A stretch of DNA of 64,000 nt, taken from CALUOB01 sp944322305 (lineage in GTDB: Bacteria > Actinomycetota > Coriobacteriia > Coriobacteriales > Coriobacteriaceae). The DNA is taken from positions 2,294,001 through 2,358,000 of the forward strand of contig OZ007031.1 of assembly GCA_963931605.1 (NCBI GenBank). The letters are read 5' to 3'. The notes under the pieces were generated by a model. It was not told the origin of the DNA. It searched no databases and worked only from the letters and a program-made list of their open reading frames with translations. The position numbers and the translations under genes were made by a program. The first letter of the stretch is position 1. Each line of letters begins with the position of its first letter. This document shows positions 25,636 through 33,152 of this stretch, in pieces.

Positions 25636-28158
25636 TTACGCGCGCCAGCCGAGCACGCGCTCGCGCATGCCGGCGATGTCGAGCACGCCTTCGGCGAAGC
25701 CCTTGCGCACAAGCTCTTGGGGCAGCAGCTCGTCGTACTTGTCGAAGGTGGGCACCTCGCCGGGGTAGACTAAGTCGGTGGGAGCGAAGTCGGCCGCTGC
25801 CTGCTCCTGCACGACCTCGTAGAAGCGCTGCTCATCCACTTCGGGCGCCATGATGAAGGTCATGAAGTAGGGGCGGGACGAGTCGAGCCCTTTGAGGCCG
25901 AGCGCCGGGGCGCACTTGATCTTGAGCAGCCGCTCCAAGGCGAGAAACGCGTAGCTGCCGAGCCAGGGGATGAGGCACCACATGTTGCCGCCCAGGTTGA
26001 TGAGGGGCGTTTGCGTGAGGCTGGCTTGCGCGGCGGCGAAGCGCGCTTGGGCCAGCCGCGCGCGGGCGTGGGGCATGAGGTAGGGGTAGCCGCACTGCTC
26101 GTCCAAGACCTGGCGCATGCGTTCCAAGATGTGCGTGTTGATGTCGCCAGGGCACTCGCCGAAGTAGGCGGGCACCTTGCCTTTCACCGGTGTGGCGTAC
26201 AGCACGTGGCGCTTGTGGTCGACCTCCTCCACGATCCACACGCGGCCCGCGATGGCGATCTTCTCGCCCGGGGGCGGCGGCTGCACCAGCGTGCCGACCT
26301 CCTGCGAGTCGCTGCGCACGGTGTACTCGACGTTTTCCTGGAACACCGCGTAGAACTTGAACGAATTGGTAACGCGCTCCCCGGCGAGGCCGACGATCAG
26401 GCCGCCCGTCTCGGTTTGCTCGACGTGGTCGGTTTCCAGCAGGTGGCGGAGAAGCACGCGGAAGTCTTCAGTGGTTACGCGGTGAAACGGTGTGAGCGTG
26501 AGCACGCGTGCGGCGAGCTGGGCGGGCGTGAGCTCCCCCTCCGAGGCGAGCGTGGCGAGCGTTTGATGGTACAGCAGGCTGTAGGGCAGGCGGTCGAGCT
26601 GCGGCGGCTCAACCCACTTCTCCTGGCGGTACAGCTCCACGAGGGCGATGCCCTGCAGCAGCTTCCAGGGAAGGGTCTCCGGCAGGAGCGAGCGCGGCTC
26701 GGGTTGCTCCTCGCGCATCACGAAGCGCATCTCGGGCGGGGTGTCGCGACGGCCGGTGCGCCCCATGCGCTGCAGGAACCCCGACACGGTGAAGGGCGCG
26801 TCCACCTGGAACGCGCGCTCGAGCCGGCCCACGTCGATGCCGAGCTCGAGCGTGGCGGTGGCCACGGTGGTCATGTCGGCGCCTTCGTCGCGCATGATCT
26901 CCTCGGCGCTCTCGCGGTAGCTGGCCGAGAGGTTGCCGTGGTGTATGAGGAAGCGGTCGGGCTCGTGGTTGGCCTCGCAGTAGCTGCGCAGCGTGGTGCA
27001 GACCGCCTCCGCCTCCTCGCGCGAGTTGCAGAACACCAGGCACTTGGCTCCGCGCGTGTGCTCGAAGATGTACCCCATCCCCGGGTCGGCGTTGGCCGGC
27101 GCCACATCCGTGGTCTGTTCGTCCTGCGGCTGCTCAACCTGCTGCTCGTTGGGCTTGTTGCCTCCGCACGAGGGTGCTGCCAGCCGTGCGAGAAGGTCGT
27201 CAGGCTGCGGAGGGGCGGGACATATCGTCCCGCGCGCAGTTCTGCAGCCGCAGGAGATGCCGTTTCCGGCATCTCCGTCGCGGCGAAGCTGTTTGAGCAC
27301 GGGATGATATGCCTCGCCCCTCTCGTCGCGTTGGCTGTCAATATCGGTGTGTCCGAGGACGTTTTCCTGCTCCGACGGGACATTCTCTACGCGGACGAGT
27401 TCGGCTTGGACGGTTGAGCCGGCGGGGGTGGCGCCTGCTTGCTCGTCGGCTTGGGGGCCGGTTATGTAGAAGTGCTCCATCGAGAGGCGCCAGGTGCGGG
27501 GCGGCTCGATTACCTGGGGGATGACGCAGCTGCGGCCCGTACCGGCCGAGAGGTAGGCGCCGGTGGCCTTGGGGTCGCCGATAGTGGCGGAGAGGCCGAT
27601 ACGGCGCGGATTCACCTGCGCCATGCGGCTTAGGCGCTCGATGAGGCAGAGGGCTTGGCTTCCGCGGTCGCCGCGCAGGAGGGAGTGCACCTCGTCTATG
27701 ACCACGTAGCGAAGGTCGCAGAACAGGCGGCCGATGGCGGCGTGGCGGTGCATGAGCAGGGCCTCGAGCGACTCGGGCGTGATCTGCAGGATGCCCGAGG
27801 GCTTTTTCAGCAGCTTGGCCTTGTGCGATGCCGCAACGTCGCCGTGCCAGTGCCACACGGGGATCTCCGCCTCGGCGCAGAGGTCTTCCAGCCGATAGAA
27901 CTGATCGTTGATGAGGGCCTTGGTGGGACCGATGTAGATGGCGCCAACCGAGGCGGGCGGGTCCTCCCAGAACTCGGTGAGGATGGGGAAGAAGGCCGCC
28001 TCGGTCTTTCCCGACGCGGTCTGCGCGGTGAGCAGCACGTTTTCGTCGGTGTTGAAGATGGCGTCAGCTGCGGCAACCTGGATGCCGCGCAGCGACTCCC
28101 ACTCGTGGCCGTAGATGAAGTCTTGCACAAACGGCGCGTACCGGTCGAAGACGCCCAC
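25636..28158 (-). CDS. Lhr/BrxHI-like DEAD/DEAH helicase
   Basis: An 840-residue superfamily 2 helicase. Motif I is TAQTASGKTEAAF, motif Ia IGPTKALINDQ, motif II VVIDEVHSLL (DEVH), motif III GLSATIG, and motif VI QRMGRTGRR. The long C-terminal part resembles Lhr-type helicases and BrxHI of BREX. Start chosen at GTG 28158, which has AGGGGAGGG upstream and a promoter that begins transcription downstream of the first ATG at 28194; ATG 28194 and 28185 are alternatives without ribosome sites. A roughly 125-residue Cys/Pro/Gln-rich insertion separates the two RecA domains (27084-27459). Operon: DUF3825 gene downstream. Confidence 0.88.
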   Translation of the reverse strand: MGVFDRYAPFVQDFIYGHEWESLRGIQVAAADAIFNTDENVLLTAQTASGKTEAAFFPILTEFWEDPPASVGAIYIGPTKALINDQFYRLEDLCAEAEIPVWHWHGDVAASHKAKLLKKPSGILQITPESLEALLMHRHAAIGRLFCDLRYVVIDEVHSLLRGDRGSQALCLIERLSRMAQVNPRRIGLSATIGDPKATGAYLSAGTGRSCVIPQVIEPPRTWRLSMEHFYITGPQADEQAGATPAGSTVQAELVRVENVPSEQENVLGHTDIDSQRDERGEAYHPVLKQLRRDGDAGNGISCGCRTARGTICPAPPQPDDLLARLAAPSCGGNKPNEQQVEQPQDEQTTDVAPANADPGMGYIFEHTRGAKCLVFCNSREEAEAVCTTLRSYCEANHEPDRFLIHHGNLSASYRESAEEIMRDEGADMTTVATATLELGIDVGRLERAFQVDAPFTVSGFLQRMGRTGRRDTPPEMRFVMREEQPEPRSLLPETLPWKLLQGIALVELYRQEKWVEPPQLDRLPYSLLYHQTLATLASEGELTPAQLAARVLTLTPFHRVTTEDFRVLLRHLLETDHVEQTETGGLIVGLAGERVTNSFKFYAVFQENVEYTVRSDSQEVGTLVQPPPPGEKIAIAGRVWIVEEVDHKRHVLYATPVKGKVPAYFGECPGDINTHILERMRQVLDEQCGYPYLMPHARARLAQARFAAAQASLTQTPLINLGGNMWCLIPWLGSYAFLALERLLKIKCAPALGLKGLDSSRPYFMTFIMAPEVDEQRFYEVVQEQAAADFAPTDLVYPGEVPTFDKYDELLPQELVRKGFAEGVLDIAGMRERVLGWRA

Positions 28159-28192
28159 GGCTCCCTCCCCTCGCTTATCGAACATGTGTTTC

Positions 28193-28220
28193 ATTATAGC
28201 ATGGAGGGGAGGTAGCGCAA
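28193..28220 (-). promoter_or_regulatory. Promoter of the helicase gene
   Basis: Minus strand: TTGCGC (28215-28220), 16-bp spacer, TATAAT (28193-28198) with TGC extension. The TATAAT contains the first ATG of the open frame, so the real start codon must lie downstream. Confidence 0.7.
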
Positions 28221-28399
28221 GACGACGTCGGGGCGCAAGGCGGTGCCGCGGTTTGACAAGCGACCAAGCCTGTCATCGCGTTGACCTGATGTGGCACCGC
28301 ATAAGCTTGCGCGCTCTTGAGCGACGCACCGGCGAGAAGCGCCTAGAACACGGCGCGCGACTTCACCCTCGTGTTCGATGACCTTGCCCGCATGGTTCG

Positions 28400-28828
28400 C
28401 TAGAGGCTGCGGATCCGCTTCTCGTATTGCTCGATGATCTGGGCGAGGGAGATCGCCTCCATGGCGTCCTCTGCGGCGTGCTGGACCTCGCCGAAGCACT
28501 CGCCGATCACGAGCTGGGCGTTAACGCCCACGCCGCAGGCCGGGTTGGTGTGCGTGTCCAGGTGCAGGAGCGGCTTCTCGCCCTCTACGGCGCGGTAGAC
28601 GTCGAGCATGGAGATGCCCTCGGCCACCCGGGCGAGCTCGGGGCGGGTGTGGCCGGGCACTGACGTGATGAGGCCCGCACGGCGCAGGCGCCCCATGAGC
28701 TGGCGCACCGAGGAGGGGTTCGCGGCGAGGCTGCGCGCGATGGCCTCGCTCGAGAGGTCGCCGCCTTGTCCGGTGGCCACGAAGACCAGCAGGTGCAACG
28801 CGTTGCTGAGCTTGGTTGAGTACGCCAT
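28400..28828 (-). CDS. Rrf2 family transcriptional regulator
   Basis: A 142-residue regulator. An N-terminal winged helix (ALHLLVFVATGQGGDLSSEAIARSLAANPSSVRQLMGRLRRAGLI in the family layout) is followed by the dimerisation helix. The PACGVGVNAQLVIGECFGEVQ region replaces the three-Cys Fe-S site of IscR with two separated Cys, so iron-sulfur binding is doubtful and it is closer to YwnA/CymR-like members. Start ATG 28828 with GGAGGGG. It is divergent from the sirtuin operon with only 61 bp between starts and is its likely repressor. Confidence 0.9.
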   Translation of the reverse strand: MAYSTKLSNALHLLVFVATGQGGDLSSEAIARSLAANPSSVRQLMGRLRRAGLITSVPGHTRPELARVAEGISMLDVYRAVEGEKPLLHLDTHTNPACGVGVNAQLVIGECFGEVQHAAEDAMEAISLAQIIEQYEKRIRSL

Positions 28829-28849
28829 GGCCCCTCCGTTCGTGAAGAT

Positions 28850-28872
28850 GCTGTCGCATTAAATATAACAGC
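28850..28872. promoter_or_regulatory. Shared divergent promoter and possible Rrf2 operator
   Basis: Between the rrf2 and sirtuin starts. TATAAC (28864-28869) can serve the plus strand and TATATT (complement of 28862-28867) the minus strand. The inverted repeat GCTGT-13-ACAGC (28850-28854, 28868-28872) covers both -10 elements and is a plausible Rrf2 site. Confidence 0.45.
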
Positions 28873-28889
28873 CAATGAGAGGACGCAAC

Positions 28890-29786
28890 ATGGGGAGTAC
28901 GAAACGGGTGCGACTGGGCGCGGTGCGGCGGCACCCGGGGGCGAGACGGTCGCGTCCAAACAAGCGGAGCGCGAGCGGGCGAAGCGCCTGCTGCGGGACG
29001 CCGAGGCCGTGATTGTCGCGGCGAGCAACGGCTTCGACATCGCGGACGGCTACAACCAGTTCTCATGTGACGATGCGTTTTTGCGCGTCTTCGGGGACCT
29101 GCGTGAGCGCTACGGGCTCGCGAGCGTCCTGCAGGGACTCATGGCGCGTTGGCCGAGCGACGCGGCGCGCCGGGAGTTTCTCGACAGGCTCTACCGCTAC
29201 GGCCACCGCGACTACGCGTCGTCTCCTGTTATGCGTGCGCTCGATAAGCTTACGGCGGGACGGCCGCGCTTCGTGGTGACCTGCAACTGCAACGGCCGCT
29301 TCGAGCGCGCGGGCTTCTCGTCCGAGGCGCTGTTGGAGACCGAGGGCAGCTATGCGCGCCTGCGCTGCTCGGCGGGCTGCACGACCGAGACCTGGCCTGC
29401 CGAATCGGTGGGCGCCCCAGACGCCGAGGGCGCGCCGTGCTGTCCGCGCTGCGGTGCACTGCTTGACGTTGCCGTGGGTGCCCCGCACGACATTCAGCGC
29501 CTCGAGCCGTTCCGGAGCCAGGCGGAGCACCTCCAAGCGTTTCTCGCGGCGCACGCCTCCACGCGCACGGTGGTACTCGAGCTGGGCGTGGGGCAGGGCA
29601 ACCGCGACATCAAGCGCCCACTCATGGCGTGGGCGGAGCGCGCGCCTCAGGCGGCGTACGTCGTCGTCAACCGCGAGGAACCTGTTCTGCCGACGCTTCC
29701 GGCGGGTCGCGCCGCCGGCGTGCGGGGGGGATCTCTCCGAGGTTCTCCTCGCTTGGGCGGATGCCGCTGGAGGGGAGCGCTCGTGA
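28890..29786 (+). pseudogene. First sirtuin-like gene of the operon, broken by two one-base changes
   Basis: ATG 28890 with GAGAGGA upstream begins a frame that ends early; adding one G in the G5 tract 28937-28941 would join it to a long frame (ETVASKQAERERAK..., IVAASNGFDIADGYNQF). That frame runs to the G7 tract 29724-29730; removing one G gives GDLSEVLLAWADAAGGERS and TGA 29784-29786, overlapping the next start GTG 29783. As read here the second change fuses it with the next gene into a 575-codon frame from GTG 29009. It keeps four zinc-type Cys (RCSAGC, CCPRCG), but TCNCNG replaces TQNxD and the position of the catalytic His reads EGS. Either real inactivation, phase variation or assembly error. 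Confidence 0.7.
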
Positions 29787-30736
29787 GCCGGCTCATGCGG
29801 CTCTACGCCCAGCATCTCGGAGGCGAGGCACCCAGCGGCTATGCAAGCGAGGCTGCCTACGAGGCGGCGGTGGATCGCGCCGCCGAGCTCATCGCGGACG
29901 CCGATTGCGTGGTCGCGGGCATTGGCTCGGGGATGTCGAGCGCCTGCGGCTATGACCACTACCACCCCGTTCCCGCGTTTGCGGAGGGCGGCCGGCTCGA
30001 GCGCTTCTCGCGCGCCTACGGCTTCGACACCCTGATGGACGGCTTCTACCACCTTTACGCCACAAACGAGGGGCGTTGGGGTTTCACGGCGGCCTACATC
30101 GATCAGATGGGGTCGGCCCCGGTGGGCAGGGCCTACCGCCAGCTTGCGGCGCTGCTTGCCAACAAGGAGCACTTCGTGCTCACGACGAACGTGGACGGAC
30201 AGGTCCGTCGGGCATTTCCCGAGGAGCGCGTCTGGCTCTTCCAGGGCGACCTCGCCTTCCTGCAGTGCGCGCAGCCTTGCTGCGACGAGCTCTGGCCTGC
30301 GGAGCCTGCGGCGCGCCGCATCCTCGAGGCGATGGGCTCCGAGGGGGTGGCGGCTCCTGCCGAGCTGCTGCCGCGCTGTCCGCGGTGCGGCTGGCTCATG
30401 GTGCCCTGGGTGCGCGACGAGACGTTTTTGGAGGGTTCGCTCTGGCGGGAGCAGCGCGGGCGCTACGAGGCGTTCGTCTCCCGCGCGTTCTCGAGCGGCG
30501 GGCGCGTGCTCTTCTTGGAGCTCGGTGTGGGCGGCATGACGCCCGCCGTGATCGAGCTGCCGTTCTGGAGGATGACCGAGCGACATGAGAGCGCGTTCTA
30601 CCTGCGGATCAACAAGGGAAAGGAGGGCGAACCTGCCCAGCTGGGCGACCGCTCGCTCACGGTGTGCGCGGACATCGCGCGCGTGATGGACGATCTTTCC
30701 GCCCGCCTGGGCGGAGGGGAGAGGAGCCAAGCATGA
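29783..30736 (+). CDS. Sirtuin-like NAD-binding protein, Gln-type catalytic site (SirTM-like)
   Basis: A 317-residue protein from GTG 29783, which has GGAGGGG 7 bp upstream. Sirtuin features: Rossmann loop VVAGIGSGMSSACG, TTNVDG in place of TQNID, zinc Cys pairs in LQCAQPCC and RCPRCG. The position of the catalytic His reads FQGDLAFLQC, with Gln for His. This Gln exchange is known from class M sirtuins of Staphylococcus and Streptococcus, which ADP-ribosylate proteins instead of deacetylating. The stop overlaps the next start (ATGA). As sequenced it is read in frame with the preceding broken gene. Confidence 0.82.
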   Translation: MSRLMRLYAQHLGGEAPSGYASEAAYEAAVDRAAELIADADCVVAGIGSGMSSACGYDHYHPVPAFAEGGRLERFSRAYGFDTLMDGFYHLYATNEGRWGFTAAYIDQMGSAPVGRAYRQLAALLANKEHFVLTTNVDGQVRRAFPEERVWLFQGDLAFLQCAQPCCDELWPAEPAARRILEAMGSEGVAAPAELLPRCPRCGWLMVPWVRDETFLEGSLWREQRGRYEAFVSRAFSSGGRVLFLELGVGGMTPAVIELPFWRMTERHESAFYLRINKGKEGEPAQLGDRSLTVCADIARVMDDLSARLGGGERSQA

Positions 30737-31734
30737 CGAGCTATGAGCAGCTGGTGACGCGATCGCAGCTGAACTTCGAGCGCTACCAGGCAATCTATGC
30801 GAGCGGGGGCGTGCCCTACGAGCTCGCGGAGCCCTCGCCGTTCACGTACGAGCAGCGCGTCGAGCGTCTCGCGCATGAGGTTGCCGAGGCGGACTGCGTG
30901 CTCGTGGGCGGGGCGTCAGGGCTCTCGGCGGCAGGTGGCGGCGACTTCTACTACGGGGACACCCCGTCTTTCCGGGAGCACTTCGGCAAGTTCGCCGAGA
31001 AGTACGGTATCCGCGGCGCCTTCGACGGGAGCTTCCGCCGATGGGAGACGCCGGAGGAGAAGTGGGCGTACCTCTCCACGTTCCTCTATACCACGCAGAC
31101 CGCGCCCGTCCGCGCGCCCTACCGCGACCTCGATGCCCTGCTCGCAGGCAAGGACTTCTTCGTGGTGACCAGCAACCAGGACACGCAGTTCGTGAAGCTC
31201 TACCCGGAGGATAAGGTTGCTCAGATCCAGGGGGACCACCGCTTCTTCCAGTGCGCGCGCTGCTGCACGGACGACACGTGGGATGCGGTGGAGCCCGTGC
31301 GGCAGATGATCGAGGCGCAGGGCGATGACACGCGCATCCCCACCGAGCTCATCCCGCGCTGCCCGCACTGCGGCGGAGAGGCCTTCCCGTGGGTGCGCGG
31401 CTACGGCAACTTCTTGCAGGGCGCGCGCTACGAGGGCGAGTACGAGAAGGCCTCGCGCTGGGTCGAGGAGCACGTCGACCGCAAGATGCTGCTGCTGGAG
31501 CTCGGCGTGGGGCGCATGACGCCGATGTTCATCCAGGAGCCGTTCTGGAACCTTGCGCTCGCGCTGCCGCACGCTCGCTACGTCGCGGTGAACGACCGCT
31601 ACGACCTGCTGCCCGCGCAGATCGCCGACCGCGGCATGGTCATCGTGGCCGATATCGCGCGCGTGCTCGCCGACGCTCGGAGGGAGCTGAGCGCGGGCGG
31701 CGAGGCTCTTCCGGGCGCGTGCGACGTCGCTTGA
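30733..31734 (+). CDS. Sirtuin-like NAD-binding protein, Gln-type catalytic site (SirTM-like)
   Basis: A 333-residue paralogue of the preceding protein. VLVGGASGLSAAGGGDF is the NAD-binding loop, VVTSNQDTQF replaces TQNIDxLH, and AQIQGDHRFFQC has Gln in place of the catalytic His. Zinc ligands: FQCARCC and RCPHCGGEAFPWVRG. It starts at ATG 30733 overlapping the previous stop, so expression is translationally coupled. SirTM genes elsewhere travel with a macrodomain, GcvH-like and LplA genes; none of these is next to this operon. Ends 25 bp from the convergent ATPase gene. Confidence 0.85.
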   Translation: MTSYEQLVTRSQLNFERYQAIYASGGVPYELAEPSPFTYEQRVERLAHEVAEADCVLVGGASGLSAAGGGDFYYGDTPSFREHFGKFAEKYGIRGAFDGSFRRWETPEEKWAYLSTFLYTTQTAPVRAPYRDLDALLAGKDFFVVTSNQDTQFVKLYPEDKVAQIQGDHRFFQCARCCTDDTWDAVEPVRQMIEAQGDDTRIPTELIPRCPHCGGEAFPWVRGYGNFLQGARYEGEYEKASRWVEEHVDRKMLLLELGVGRMTPMFIQEPFWNLALALPHARYVAVNDRYDLLPAQIADRGMVIVADIARVLADARRELSAGGEALPGACDVA

Positions 31735-31759
31735 GAACGCTTTGCGCGCCGCTGTCGGC

Positions 31760-33151
31760 CTATATGGTGAACTCGGCGAAGTCGGCCGCCCCCGGGCCGC
31801 CGCCCAAGGGGTCGTTCGCCACCGCGCCCTGCGGGCCGGGCACGGCGCCGGAGAACTCGTCTGAGCGCAGCACGTCCTCGAGCGCGATCTGCGGGTTCTG
31901 ATAGAGGATGTCGAGCAGCTCGATGAAGTCGCGGATGACCTCGCGCGGCGTCAGGTGCGTGTCGGCGCCGACGCGGCCGAACTCTATCTGCAGGAAGCTC
32001 GCCAGGTCGTTCTCGGTGAGGGTGGGGGTGTAGCCGAAGAAGCCCGCATGGATCTGCGCGAGCTTCTCGGTAAGCACGAGCAGCTCCTCGTAAGTGAGCG
32101 GTGCGAGCTTGATCACGGGCGCGAGCATGTCGGTCAGACCCTCGCGCCCGAACCTTCCCTGCGTGAGGCGGCTGCGCAGCGCCTCGTAGGAGTAGACGCC
32201 GCGGCGCCGGTCCTCGATGGACTGCGGGGTGCCGCCCATGATGATCCCGAGGTGGCGCGCCTTGCCCTGCAGGGTGTCGTTGTACATGGTGAGGATCTTC
32301 TCGTAGTTGTACTGGCGCGTGATGCTGTTGGGGATCTTGTACAGGTTCACCAGCTCGTCTACGAGCACGACGAGGCCCCGGTAGCCTGCTTGCTTGAAGA
32401 AGACGGCGAAGAGCTTCACGTACTCGTACCAGTCGTCGTCGGTGATGCAGATGTTCACGCCGAGCTCTTGGCGCGCTTCGGTCTTGTTGCGGTACTCGCC
32501 GCGGAACCACTTGACGACGAGCCCCTTCATTTCGTCGTTGCCCTCCACGTAGCTGCGGTAGTACAGCGTGAGCAGCCGCGCGAAGTCAAAGCCGTGCACT
32601 AGCTCTTCGAGCGCTTGGGTTACGGCGTAGATGCGCTTCTCCACCGAAGGCGCGAAGGCGGGGCTGTCTGCGGGGATCCCCTCTTCGGCGGCTACCTGGG
32701 CCTGCACGCCCGAGATCCAGCGGTCGAGCACAAGCGTGAGCGCGCCGCCGTCGGGGCGCGTCTTGGTGGAGAGGTTGCGGATCAGCTCGCGGTAGGTGGC
32801 CAGCCCCTCGCCCCGCCGCCCCTGCAGGCGCCGCTCAGGCGAGAGGTCGGCGTCGGCCACCACGAAGTTCTCACCCATGGCATGGTTGCGGATGGTTTGC
32901 AGCAGGAAGCTCTTGCCGCTGCCGTAGCGGCCCACCAAGAAGCGGAAGGACGCCCCGCCGTCTGCGATGAGGTCGAGGTCGTGCAGGAGTGCTTCGATCT
33001 CGGTCTCGCGCCCCACGGTGATGTAGGGCAGTCCGATGCGCGGCACCACGCCTCCCTTCAGGGAGTTGACGAGGGTGGCGGCGATGCGCTTGGGCACGCG
33101 CGGGCCCGGGGCTATGGGGGCGGCTGCGCGGGAGGGTGATGGGGTGGTCAT
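31760..33151 (-). CDS. BrxD-like (DUF2791) P-loop ATPase
   Basis: A 463-residue AAA-like ATPase. Walker A GRYGSGKS (residues 74-81) follows IGLPYITVGRETEIEALL, the typical start of this family; Walker B is GLVVLVDELVNLYKI near residue 262, and GIIMGGTPQSIEDRRRGVYSYEALRSRL is the conserved region after it. DUF2791 ATPases include BrxD of type 2 BREX phage defence, which pairs with helicase BrxHI. It begins 1 bp after the TerB gene stop (TAG-C-ATG) and is surely co-expressed with it. The C-terminal 40 residues are a Gly/Pro/Asp tail. Confidence 0.87.
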   Translation of the reverse strand: MTTPSPSRAAAPIAPGPRVPKRIAATLVNSLKGGVVPRIGLPYITVGRETEIEALLHDLDLIADGGASFRFLVGRYGSGKSFLLQTIRNHAMGENFVVADADLSPERRLQGRRGEGLATYRELIRNLSTKTRPDGGALTLVLDRWISGVQAQVAAEEGIPADSPAFAPSVEKRIYAVTQALEELVHGFDFARLLTLYYRSYVEGNDEMKGLVVKWFRGEYRNKTEARQELGVNICITDDDWYEYVKLFAVFFKQAGYRGLVVLVDELVNLYKIPNSITRQYNYEKILTMYNDTLQGKARHLGIIMGGTPQSIEDRRRGVYSYEALRSRLTQGRFGREGLTDMLAPVIKLAPLTYEELLVLTEKLAQIHAGFFGYTPTLTENDLASFLQIEFGRVGADTHLTPREVIRDFIELLDILYQNPQIALEDVLRSDEFSGAVPGPQGAVANDPLGGGPGAADFAEFTI

Positions 33152-33152
33152 G

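Noticed and set aside
28265..28402. Short plus-strand remnant ending in NTARDFTLVFDDLARMVR
   Set aside because: Preceded directly by a stop and too short to assign; could be chance.
29009..30736. A genuine 575-residue double-sirtuin fusion protein
   Set aside because: The junction peptide has no homologous feel, and removing one G from the G7 tract gives two normal genes with a GTGA overlap and a strong ribosome site at the second start. Kept as a finding, not as a fusion gene.
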